Assembly: GCA_019347855.1 (NCBI GenBank)
Contig: JAHWKO010000040.1
Span: 1 to 20,165, forward strand
Length of the DNA stretch: 20,165 bases
Source of the DNA: Actinomycetota bacterium
GTDB taxonomy: Bacteria > Actinomycetota > Nitriliruptoria > Nitriliruptorales > JAHWKO01
Direction: 5' to 3'
Numbering within the stretch: the stretch's first letter is position 1; every line of letters begins with the position of its first letter. Below, piece by piece: positions 13,934-20,147 of the stretch. The notes under the pieces were generated by a model. The model was not told the DNA's origin and made no database searches. It worked only from the letters and a program-made list of their open reading frames with translations. A program made the position numbers and the translations under genes.

Positions 13934-15073
13934 TCATCGCAACAGTTCGGCGAGCTTTTCGGAGGGTGTCATCCACCCGAGGGTCTGTCGAGGGCGTCCG
14001 TTGAGGCTGTCGGCGACGGCTTGTAGGTCGGTGGGGGTGTAGCGGCGCAGGCTGGTGCTTTTGGGGAAGTATTGGCGTAGCAGCCCGTTGGTGTTCTCGT
14101 TCGATCCGCGCTGCCAGGGTGAGTGCGGGTCGCAGAAGTAGATGTCCACCCCGGTGTCGATGGTGAACTGGCGGTGTTGAGCCATCTCGCGGCCCTGGTC
14201 CCATGTGATCGACCGTCGTAGCGCCTGGGGCAGGGTCAGGATGGTTCCGGTCATGGCTTCGCGGACGGCCTCGGCGGTGCGCTGTTTGGGCAGGTGCAGC
14301 AGCATCACGAACCGGGTCGATCGTTCGACCAGCGTGCCGATCTGGGACTTGCCGTCCCGGCCGAGCAGCAGGTCGCCTTCCCAGTGGCCGGGCACGGCCC
14401 GGTCGGCGATCTCGGGGGGACGCTGCGAGATCATGATCATCCCGGGGATCTGACCCCGGTTGTCGACGGTGCCTTGCCGGCGGCGTCTGGCCCGACCCGT
14501 GCGCAGACAGCGGGTCAGCTCCCGGCGTAGTTCCCCGCGGCCTTGGACGTACAACGACCGGTAGATCGTCTCGTGGGACACCGTCATCGTCGGGTCGTCT
14601 CCGAACTCCAGGCGCAGCCGCTGGGCGATCTGTTTCGGGGACCACAACGCTTGAAGGTCCGCGGTCACCCGCGTGCGCAGCTGCGGATGACATGACAGCT
14701 TGCCAGCCTTCGGACGGCGTGCCCGCTGCCAGCCCACATGATCGGCTGTCAACGGCAGGTACGCGTGGCGGCCCCCGTTGCGGTTGACCTCCCGGCACAC
14801 CGTCGATGCGGCCCGCCCGATCCGTTCACCGATCCGCCGGTACGACCAGCCACGCTCCAACCCCAACCGGATCTCCACCCGATCCTCCACCGACAACCGG
14901 TGCGTTGACCTGACCACCAGACGCGGATAGCCCGCCGTGCCCAGCACGTTGTAGACCGTGCCCACCGACGCATCCGCCCGCACCGCGATCTGGGTGGCCG
15001 CCAGACCCTGTCTGGCCAACCCCAAGATCTCGTAACGGACCTCTCGAGGAACACGCTGCCAACGACGTCTCAC
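13934..15073 (-). CDS. IS30-family transposase
   Basis: This 379-residue transposase starts at GTG (15071-15073) with GGGAGG five bases upstream. Residues 5-100 contain two helix-turn-helix regions (EILGLARQGLAATQIAVRA and GLERGWSYRRIGERIGRAASTVCREV), the second being the IS30-type domain that recognises the end repeats. The catalytic core has Asp234 (HWEGDLL), Asp292 (TWDQGREMA) and Glu326 (GSNENTNGLLRQYFPKST), a DD(33)E spacing exactly as in IS30. RPRQTLGWMTPSEKL is the usual C-terminal ending. No frameshift or stop interrupts it, so it may be active. Its stop codon lies inside the inner part of the left inverted repeat, as is common in compact IS elements. Confidence 0.97.
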   Translation of the reverse strand: MRRRWQRVPREVRYEILGLARQGLAATQIAVRADASVGTVYNVLGTAGYPRLVVRSTHRLSVEDRVEIRLGLERGWSYRRIGERIGRAASTVCREVNRNGGRHAYLPLTADHVGWQRARRPKAGKLSCHPQLRTRVTADLQALWSPKQIAQRLRLEFGDDPTMTVSHETIYRSLYVQGRGELRRELTRCLRTGRARRRRQGTVDNRGQIPGMIMISQRPPEIADRAVPGHWEGDLLLGRDGKSQIGTLVERSTRFVMLLHLPKQRTAEAVREAMTGTILTLPQALRRSITWDQGREMAQHRQFTIDTGVDIYFCDPHSPWQRGSNENTNGLLRQYFPKSTSLRRYTPTDLQAVADSLNGRPRQTLGWMTPSEKLAELLR

Positions 15074-15117
15074 AACACCCTCCCAGGTAGACGACCATCC
15101 GGTCAGCCCACCACAGG

Positions 15118-15155
15118 TGTTGCAACGATCCGTTGACCCCGCCCCTGACCCCGCC
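15118..15155. repeat. Right end of IS30 with doubled terminal motif
   Basis: TGACCCCGCC occurs twice 12 bp apart (15134-15143 and 15146-15155). The inner copy continues inward as TGTTGCAACGATCC, which pairs with the left end, while the outer copy matches the left terminal 12 bases best. It looks like a short tandem duplication of the tip. Confidence 0.65.
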
Positions 15156-15182
15156 CGCCATATGTGGCGCTCGCGGTTCACA
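15156..15182. repeat. Right part of the split 40-bp palindrome with target duplication
   Basis: CGC (15156-15158) repeats the three bases left of the element. The next 24 bases (15159-15182), joined to 13903-13918, make 40 bases matching the intact palindrome at 34 positions. The rebuilt sequence is itself self-complementary except for two central-arm mismatches and a G-T pair. Confidence 0.8.
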
Positions 15183-15213
15183 GGGGAGCGGATGCGAGCG
15201 GCGGGGCGGCACG

Positions 15214-15253
15214 TGTGAACGTGGAGCGCCACATGTGGCGCTCCACGTTCACA
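15214..15253. terminator. Perfect 40-bp palindrome, probable bidirectional terminator
   Basis: The half TGTGAACGTGGAGCGCCACA (15214-15233) is followed at once by its exact complement (15234-15253), with no loop. It lies 23 bases beyond the csaA stop codon and, before the IS insertion, stood with the split copy between two convergent genes. That place suits a terminator working in both directions. A tight protein-binding site or a mobile palindromic repeat are alternatives. Confidence 0.7.
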
Positions 15254-15276
15254 AGGTTGGTCGCGGTCGGCGCGCG

Positions 15277-15639
15277 TCAGGCGACGGGCGCCCCGTTCGG
15301 GGGGTCCCCGTCGACCCCGAGGAGCTGCACCGTGCCGTCCTCCTCGAGACCTCCGAGCACCAGGAACTGGCTCTCGAAGCCGGCGATGACCTTCGTGCCG
15401 AGGTTCACCGCCCCGACCACCCGGCGGCCGAGCAGCTGTTGTCGCGCGTAGTTCGTCACCTGCGCGCTCGTGCGTAGGACCCCGATGTCGGGTCCGAAGT
15501 CGACCGTGAGCTTCCACGCGGGGTTGTTGGCCTCGGGGAACTCCTCGACGTCAACGATCTCACCGACGCGGAGGTCGAGCGCGAAGAAGTCCGTCGGGTC
15601 GACGTCCGGCTTCCGGTCCGGCGGGTACGAGCCGCTCAC
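15277..15639 (-). CDS. csaA: CsaA-like tRNA-binding-domain protein
   Basis: This 120-residue protein is a stand-alone OB-fold of the EMAP-II/tRNA-binding type. FFALDLRVGEIVDVEEFPEA, NPAWKLTVDFGPDIGVLRTSAQVTNYA and LGRRVVGAVNLGTKVIAGFESQFLVLGG match CsaA throughout, ending GDPPNGAPVA. CsaA has been described as an export-linked chaperone and as a tRNA-binding dimer. It starts at GTG (15637-15639), which overlaps the trpD stop as GTGA, so translation is coupled to trpD. The first 14 residues are an extension before the domain. Pairing of csaA with trpD is not an obvious functional unit and may only reflect operon packing. Confidence 0.93.
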   Translation of the reverse strand: MSGSYPPDRKPDVDPTDFFALDLRVGEIVDVEEFPEANNPAWKLTVDFGPDIGVLRTSAQVTNYARQQLLGRRVVGAVNLGTKVIAGFESQFLVLGGLEEDGTVQLLGVDGDPPNGAPVA

Positions 15640-16679
15640 GACGCCGCAAGCGCGAGGTCGCGGCTGAGCTCGACCCACCGATCGCGCAGTTCGCGGGCCG
15701 CCCCCGAGCCCAGCGTCTCGCGTGCGAGCACCAGTCCGGACCTGAGGTCCTCCACCGCGTCGGCCACGTACAGCGCCGCCGCAGCGTTCAGCGCGACGAC
15801 GTCGGCGCGCGGGCCGACCTCGCCGTCGAGCACCGCGTCCGCGACCCGGACGTTGTCCTCGACCTCACCACCCTGGAGGTCCGCGATCGTGCTCCGTTCC
15901 AGCCCCAGCGACGCGGGGTCGAACAGCTCGTCGTGGATCCGTCCATCGCGGATCTCCCACATCCGGCTCGGACCCGTCGTGGTCAGCTCGTCGAGCCCGT
16001 CCTCGCCCCGGACGACGATCGCGTGATCACGGCCCAGCCGCAGCAGCGCCTCTGCGACCAGCGGAGCCATCCTCGCGTCGGCGACCCCCACGACCTGGCG
16101 GTCGACGCCCGCCGGGTTCGTCAGGGGCCCCAGCACGTTGAACACCGTGGGGACGCCGAGCTCCGCACGGACGGGGGCGACGTGCTTCATCGCGGGGTGG
16201 AACGTCCGCGCGAACAGGAACCCGATGCCCAGCTCGTCGATCGAACGTCGGGCCTGCTCGGGGGGAAGGTCGATCACGACGCCCCACGCTTCGAGGAGGT
16301 CCGCCGACCCGCACTTGCCGGATGCTGCCCGGTTGCCGTGCTTCGCGACGGGGACCCCGGCCGCGGCCACGACGAGCGCCGCCACGGTCGAGATGTTGAA
16401 CGTCCCCGCCTGATCACCCCCGGTCCCGCAGGTGTCCACGACGACCCCGTCGAGGTCGATCCGCTCGGCGTGCTCGAGCATGGCGCGCACGAGGCCGGCG
16501 ATCTCCGCAGCCACCTCACCCTTCGCGCGGAGCGCGACGAGGAACGCCGCGGTCTCGACCGGTGACGTCCTCCCGCTCATGATCGTCCGCAGGGCGTCCG
16601 CAGCGGTGCCCTCGTCGAGGTCCTCGCCCGACAGAAGCCGTCCCAGGAGCCAGGACCAGGCGAAGCCGTTGTCGTCCAT
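15636..16679 (-). CDS. trpD: Anthranilate phosphoribosyltransferase
   Basis: This 347-residue enzyme catalyses the second step of tryptophan synthesis, joining anthranilate to PRPP. The helical N-terminal domain (1-75) is followed by the PRPP site VDTCGTGGDQAGTFNIST (81-98) and the signature KHGNRAASGKCGSADLLEA (113-131). The Mg-binding acidic motif VRGEDGLDEL is at 223-232, with Asp227, Asp230 and Glu231. It starts at the ATG at 16679, with GAGGAGG five bases upstream. A TACCGT box lies 22 bases before the start. The gene stands apart from other trp genes in this window and overlaps csaA by four bases. All active-site motifs are intact. Confidence 0.97.
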   Translation of the reverse strand: MDDNGFAWSWLLGRLLSGEDLDEGTAADALRTIMSGRTSPVETAAFLVALRAKGEVAAEIAGLVRAMLEHAERIDLDGVVVDTCGTGGDQAGTFNISTVAALVVAAAGVPVAKHGNRAASGKCGSADLLEAWGVVIDLPPEQARRSIDELGIGFLFARTFHPAMKHVAPVRAELGVPTVFNVLGPLTNPAGVDRQVVGVADARMAPLVAEALLRLGRDHAIVVRGEDGLDELTTTGPSRMWEIRDGRIHDELFDPASLGLERSTIADLQGGEVEDNVRVADAVLDGEVGPRADVVALNAAAALYVADAVEDLRSGLVLARETLGSGAARELRDRWVELSRDLALAAS

Positions 16680-16701
16680 CACGCCTCCTCGTGCCGGCTG
16701 C

Positions 16702-16707
16702 ACGGTA
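16702..16707 (-). promoter_or_regulatory. Probable -10 box (TACCGT) of the trpD-csaA operon
   Basis: Read on the minus strand, TACCGT fits TAnnnT and leaves a leader of about 15-22 bases that holds GAGGAGG. No attenuator or leader peptide rich in Trp codons was visible in the short space. Confidence 0.4.
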
Positions 16708-16786
16708 GCCAGCAGGTCACCGCGGTCCGAACCTCGCCGTGAGAACGCACGTGCGGAGCGCTCCCGGTTCCAGCGGGTGCCGTTGC

Positions 16787-16792
16787 TAGGCT
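16787..16792 (+). promoter_or_regulatory. Probable -10 box (TAGGCT) of the response-regulator gene
   Basis: TAGGCT fits TAnnnT and lies 28 bases upstream of the ATG at 16821, so this transcript would have a short leader, unlike the leaderless genes elsewhere in the window. No -35 box is clear. Confidence 0.35.
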
Positions 16793-16820
16793 TCGCCAGG
16801 GCCCCCACCAGAGTGGATCG

Positions 16821-17558
16821 ATGTCGAATGACGCCGCACGGATCCTCGTGGTCGAGGACGAGGAGGATCTCGCGAACGTCGTCCGGGTCAACCTCGAGAT
16901 CGCCGGGTACGACGTCGAGCACACGCTGAACGGGGCTGAGGCCCTGGACGAGGTCCGCGACGAGCGACCGGACCTGATCCTGCTCGACGTGATGATGCCC
17001 GTGATGGACGGATGGCAGGTCCTGCGCGCGTTGAAGGAGGACGACGACACCCGGGACATCCCCGTCGTCATGCTCACCGCGCTCGCCGAGGAGCAGAACA
17101 TCATCCAGGGGCACCTCGAAGGTGCGGTCCGCTACCTCACGAAACCGTTCGAGGTGAAGAAGCTGCTCGAGGTGGTCGAGACGACGCTCGACCCCGACGA
17201 GGAGGAGCTCGAACGTCGGCGGCGGACCGTCCGCACCTTGCTGGAGCGCCTGGCCGAGCTCGAGTCCGGCCGTCCCGCCGGGGCGGAGGTGCACCTGTCC
17301 AAGCTCGAGAACCCGCCACGACGACCACGTGGATCCGCCCCGACGGACGAGGACCGCTCGAAGCTCGCCGAACTCACCTCGAACCAGCGCTACCTCGCCG
17401 ATCAGCTCGCGGCCGGGCGTTCCGCCCGCGAGATGGCCCAGGAGCTCGACGTCTCACGTAGCAACGTCTACGCCACCCGGAAGCGGATCGCCCGCAAGCT
17501 CGGCGTCGATCCGAACGACGTCGCGGACGAGGCCCGTCGACTGGGGCTGGGCAGCTAG
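16821..17558 (+). CDS. Response regulator: receiver plus C-terminal HTH
   Basis: This 245-residue protein has a full receiver domain (6-122): the acidic pair Glu12/Asp13 in VVEDEEDL, the phosphorylated Asp56 in LILLDVMMPVMDGW, Thr86 in VVMLTALAE and Lys108 in YLTKPFEVKK. A charged helical linker (125-175) leads to a C-terminal HTH at about 180-240: LTSNQRYLADQLAAGRSAREMAQELDVSRSNVYATRKRIARKLGV, which resembles LuxR/sigma-region-4-type HTHs. No histidine kinase is in the window, so it may be an orphan regulator or have a distant partner. It runs into a convergent, degenerate receiver protein 41 bases away, which could be a functional partner. The start at 16821 has only a weak ribosome binding site. 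Confidence 0.9.
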   Translation: MSNDAARILVVEDEEDLANVVRVNLEIAGYDVEHTLNGAEALDEVRDERPDLILLDVMMPVMDGWQVLRALKEDDDTRDIPVVMLTALAEEQNIIQGHLEGAVRYLTKPFEVKKLLEVVETTLDPDEEELERRRRTVRTLLERLAELESGRPAGAEVHLSKLENPPRRPRGSAPTDEDRSKLAELTSNQRYLADQLAAGRSAREMAQELDVSRSNVYATRKRIARKLGVDPNDVADEARRLGLGS

Positions 17559-17599
17559 GCGGAGCGGACGGCCGTCGTCGGACGATCATCCCGGGGCGT

Positions 17600-18055
17600 T
17601 CAGGTGCCGGCGAGCTCCGGCGGTTCGTCCGACTCCAGATCCGAGCCTGTCGTCTCTCCAGTCGTGGGAACGGACACGGCTCCCCCGGTCTCGCCAACCA
17701 GCTCCAGGACCCGACGTGCCAGATCGAACGAGTCCACCGGCTTGACGATCGCATCCTGCGCCCCCGCCCAGGCGGACAGCCAGCGGTCCTGCTCCCGACC
17801 CATCAGGATGATCGCGGGCGCAGCCTTGGCCCCCTGGTACTCGGCCGCAGCGCGGAGCTCGTAGAGCATCGACTGCCCGCCCTCGGGGCTCATGTCCCCG
17901 TCGATCACGAGGACGTCGAACGCCCGCTCCCCCGTCGCGCGGTGGGCCTGCTTGGCATCGGACGCCTCCTCGACCTCGATGTCGGGGCGTACACGCAGCC
18001 CAGCGGTCGCCCGTGACCGCTCTGCCGCGCTGCTCGAGACGACCAGTACGCGCAC
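17600..18055 (-). CDS. Stand-alone degenerate receiver-domain protein
   Basis: This 151-residue protein has a receiver fold: RVLVVSSSAAERS (2-14), FDVLVIDGDMSPEGGQSM (46-63, Asp52), APAIILMGREQDR (79-91) and GAQDAIVKPVDSFDL (98-112, Lys105), plus an acidic, Ser/Thr-rich tail (120-151). The acidic pair that binds Mg in true receivers is replaced by serines (Ser7-Ser9), and the switch Thr/Ser is Gly86. Asp52 and Lys105 remain. It is likely a pseudo-receiver, with no phosphorylation or an altered mode of it. The GTG start is supported by GAGGAG seven bases upstream and a TAGCCT box further back. It converges on the canonical response regulator, and it has no output domain. Confidence 0.88.
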   Translation of the reverse strand: MRVLVVSSSAAERSRATAGLRVRPDIEVEEASDAKQAHRATGERAFDVLVIDGDMSPEGGQSMLYELRAAAEYQGAKAAPAIILMGREQDRWLSAWAGAQDAIVKPVDSFDLARRVLELVGETGGAVSVPTTGETTGSDLESDEPPELAGT

Positions 18056-18085
18056 GTCGGAACTCCTCGGGATGCGGCGGTTCAG

Positions 18086-18091
18086 GCTAGC
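18086..18091 (-). promoter_or_regulatory. Probable -10 box (TAGCCT) of the degenerate receiver gene
   Basis: TAGCCT on the minus strand fits TAnnnT and sits about 30 bases upstream of the GTG start, leaving room for the GAGGAG ribosome binding site. Confidence 0.4.
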
Positions 18092-18143
18092 GGCGACGGG
18101 CGGACCCCCGTGACGGCGAACCCAGCGGTGGGACCCTGCCTCG

Positions 18144-18149
18144 TACCAT
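18144..18149 (+). promoter_or_regulatory. Probable -10 box (TACCAT) for a leaderless cysteine desulfurase transcript
   Basis: TACCAT ends six bases before the GTG at 18156 and no ribosome binding site intervenes, again the leaderless arrangement. Confidence 0.55.
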
Positions 18150-18155
18150 CGCGAC

Positions 18156-19316
18156 GTGCGCGTCTACCTCGATCACGCTTCCGTCTGGCCGCCCCGACCG
18201 CAGGCCGTGGCGGCGTACCGCGATGCGCTGGACGCGGCGTGGGCGGATCCCGGACGCCGCCACCGGGAGGGCCGCACGGCACGGGACCTCCTGTACCGCT
18301 CGCGGGAGACCGTGGCGGAACTGCTCGGCGCCCCCGACGACGGCATCGTCTGGACCTCGGGCGGTACCGAGTCGGTCCACCTCGCGGTGCTCGGATCGGC
18401 CCTGGCGGCGGTCAACCGAGGTGACCGACGGCGGCATCTGGTCGTGTCCGCCGTCGAGCACTCGTCCGTCCTCGCAGCGATCGAACGCGCCGCCGCCGAG
18501 CTCGGTTTCACCGTCACGACCGTCGGGGTGGACCGCTCCGGGGTCGTCGACGCCGAGGAGGTCCTCGCCGCGATCGGTGACGACACGCTCACGGTGCACC
18601 TGCAGCACGCGAACCACGAGGTCGGTGCGCTACAACCGACGCACGAGATCGGGATGGCGTGCCGGGACCGGGGCGTCCTGCTGCACGTGGATGCCTGCCA
18701 GACCGTCGGCCAGCTGGGCGTCACGATGGACCAGGTGGGCGCCGACCTGCTGTCGGCGTCGTCCGCGAAGCTCGGGGGTCCTCACGGCGTGGGGCTCCTC
18801 GCGGTGGGCCCGCGGGGGCGGATCGCGCCGCTGCAGTCCGGGGACGAGCGCCAGCGACGCCGGCGTTCCGGCCTCGAGGACGTGCCGGGCGTCGCCGCGT
18901 TCGCGGTCGCGTTGAAGGTGGCCACGACCCAGCTGGACGCCGAGCGCTCGCACCGCGAGCTCCTGCGTCGCCGGCTCCGGGACCAGCTTCCGGCGACGGT
19001 CGACGACCTGGAGCTGCACGGTCCACTGGCCGACGCCCACCCCGGCATCGTCGCGTGCAGCGCCCTCTACGTGGACGGCGAGGCGCTGGTCGCCGCGCTC
19101 GACGACGCGGGGTTCGCCGTCCACTCCGGCTCGTCGTGCGCGACCACGTCCGGACAGCCGTCACACGTGCTGGTCGCGATGGGCGCGCTCACCCACGGCC
19201 ACGTCCGCGTATCGGTCGGCCCCGGGACGACGATCGAGGACGTCGACGCGTTCATCGAGGCCTACGCCGACGCGGTTGGGCGCCTGCGCTCCACCGCGGG
19301 GATGAGCCGCGCGTGA
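18156..19316 (+). CDS. Cysteine desulfurase (IscS/NifS-type, class V aminotransferase)
   Basis: This 386-residue PLP enzyme moves sulfur from cysteine to carriers. It has YLDHAS at the N-terminus, TSGGTESVHLAVLG (67-80), the PLP-stacking His102 in AVEHSSV, HVDACQTVGQL (177-187, Asp179) and the PLP lysine Lys205 in SASSAKLGGPHGVG. The active Cys328 lies in HSGSSCATTSGQPSHVL and RVSVGPGTT follows. The usual His before the lysine (SAHK) is Ala here. The long loop with a catalytic Cys followed by short spacing to the C-terminal helix resembles IscS/NifS (group I). The GTG start lies six bases after a -10 box. It overlaps the TusA-like gene as GTGA, so the two are translationally coupled and very likely form a sulfur relay, for instance toward tRNA thiolation; the final acceptor is not in the window. 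Confidence 0.94.
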   Translation: MRVYLDHASVWPPRPQAVAAYRDALDAAWADPGRRHREGRTARDLLYRSRETVAELLGAPDDGIVWTSGGTESVHLAVLGSALAAVNRGDRRRHLVVSAVEHSSVLAAIERAAAELGFTVTTVGVDRSGVVDAEEVLAAIGDDTLTVHLQHANHEVGALQPTHEIGMACRDRGVLLHVDACQTVGQLGVTMDQVGADLLSASSAKLGGPHGVGLLAVGPRGRIAPLQSGDERQRRRRSGLEDVPGVAAFAVALKVATTQLDAERSHRELLRRRLRDQLPATVDDLELHGPLADAHPGIVACSALYVDGEALVAALDDAGFAVHSGSSCATTSGQPSHVLVAMGALTHGHVRVSVGPGTTIEDVDAFIEAYADAVGRLRSTAGMSRA

Positions 19317-19564
19317 GCGACACACCCGCCGCCGACATCACGGTCGACACGCTCGGCCGCCCCTGCCCGATCCCCGTCATCGAGCTGGCCAAGGCCGTCG
19401 AGGGGGCGGAGCTCGGCACGATCGTCGAGGTCCTGAGCGACGATCCCGCCTCGAAGGTCGACATCCCCGTGTGGTGCCGGATGCAGCGCCAACGGTTCGT
19501 CGCGCAGCAGGACCTCGACGACGGAGGCTGGCGCTACACGGTCGAGAAGGTCCGAGGGACCTGA
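19313..19564 (+). CDS. tusA: TusA-like sulfur carrier protein
   Basis: This 83-residue protein has the TusA/SirA signature DTLGRPCPIPVIELAKAV with Cys18 in the CPxP motif, which carries persulfide sulfur. It also has the downstream landmarks EVLSDDPASKVDIPVWCRMQRQRFV (Cys55) and GWRYTVEKV. The GTG start overlaps the desulfurase stop codon by four bases. Sulfur would pass from Cys328 of the desulfurase to Cys18 here, then to an acceptor such as a tRNA thiolase. It ends ten bases before the stop of the convergent RsiG-type gene. Confidence 0.92.
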   Translation: MSDTPAADITVDTLGRPCPIPVIELAKAVEGAELGTIVEVLSDDPASKVDIPVWCRMQRQRFVAQQDLDDGGWRYTVEKVRGT

Positions 19565-19574
19565 CGCGGCTCGT

Positions 19575-20147
19575 TCAGCGGTCGGACCTGCGGAGAATCT
19601 CGCTCACGTCGGTGCCGCCCTCGCGGTAGCGATCGGCGATCTCGTCGTTCAAGGTGTCGATCCGGTCCAGGAGCCGCACCCGCGTCTCGGACAGCCGCTC
19701 CTCCTCGACCGCGAGCTTGCCGATGCGCTTGGCGAGGGTGAGGTCGTCCTCACCCTCGAGGTCACCCAGCGCCTCGATGTTCGCCGCGCGCTCCCCCACC
19801 CGGCGCAGTTCGCTCGAGTCCGGCACGTAGGTCGAGACGGCCCGGGTCCGCAGGTCGAGATCGTCGCTCGGGGCCTCGTCGTCGGCGAGGACGTGGGCGA
19901 GGTCGTTCAGCGTCTCGGTCGCCACGCCCTCGTCGCGGCGGCGTAGCACCTCGGCGTAGAGCACATCCAGCTTGCCCTGGACCACCCGGCGGGCGTACGA
20001 GACGACCGATTCCTCCTCACGGCAGTCGTCACGCAGCCGCCGGAGCGCATCGGTCGGGCTGTCCTCGATGTCGTCGAGGTAGTCCTCGTCGAGGATCCGG
20101 TCGATCCGTCTGCGCCCCTGCTCGAGCCCGTCGTGGTCCGCGCTCAA
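19575..20147 (-). CDS. rsiG: RsiG-type anti-sigma factor with c-di-GMP motifs
   Basis: This 190-residue helical protein matches RsiG, the actinobacterial anti-sigma factor that holds sigma WhiG inactive when loaded with cyclic di-GMP. The published signature E(x3)S(x2)R(x3)Q(x3)D is present exactly at Glu46, Ser50, Arg53, Gln57, Asp61. A second copy at Glu149, Ser153, Arg156, Leu160, Asp164 has Leu in place of Gln. Two such helices form an antiparallel coiled coil that binds a c-di-GMP dimer in Streptomyces. The N-terminal DEDYLDDIEDSPTDALRRLRDDC is a further helix. The TTG start has no clear ribosome binding site and the frame stays open to the window edge, so the true start may lie beyond base 20165. 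WhiG itself is not in the window. Confidence 0.85.
   Translation of the reverse strand: MSADHDGLEQGRRRIDRILDEDYLDDIEDSPTDALRRLRDDCREEESVVSYARRVVQGKLDVLYAEVLRRRDEGVATETLNDLAHVLADDEAPSDDLDLRTRAVSTYVPDSSELRRVGERAANIEALGDLEGEDDLTLAKRIGKLAVEEERLSETRVRLLDRIDTLNDEIADRYREGGTDVSEILRRSDR

Larger units (their letters stand above)
13919..15155 (-). mobile_element. IS30-family insertion sequence, apparently intact
   Basis: This 1,237-bp element carries one transposase. The two ends are imperfect inverted repeats: the outer 12 bases on the left, GGCGGGGTCAGG, match the right end read inward exactly. An inner copy about 12 bp further in at the right (15118-15143) matches the left end (13919-13944) at about 20 of 26 positions, including TGTTGC. 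So the right end has a doubled terminal motif TGACCCCGCC. CGC flanks both sides as a 3-bp target-site duplication. Boundary choice rests on restoring a 40-bp palindrome when the element and one CGC are removed; if the inner right motif were the end (15143), no duplication would be seen. Confidence 0.85.

Noticed and set aside
15119..15143. IS30 right end at the inner TGACCCCGCC copy
   Set aside because: That end gives no target duplication and leaves 12 unexplained bases; ending at 15155 gives CGC duplication and restores a 40-bp palindrome.
15156..15253. Possible CRISPR array (40-bp palindromic units with a 31-bp spacer)
   Set aside because: Only two units exist, they differ at six positions, one is split by an IS, and no cas gene is nearby. 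Position between convergent genes fits terminators better.
16680..17294. In-frame extension of trpD upstream of 16679
   Set aside because: It is antisense to the receiver domain of the response regulator, and the ATG at 16679 has a strong ribosome binding site and normal TrpD length.
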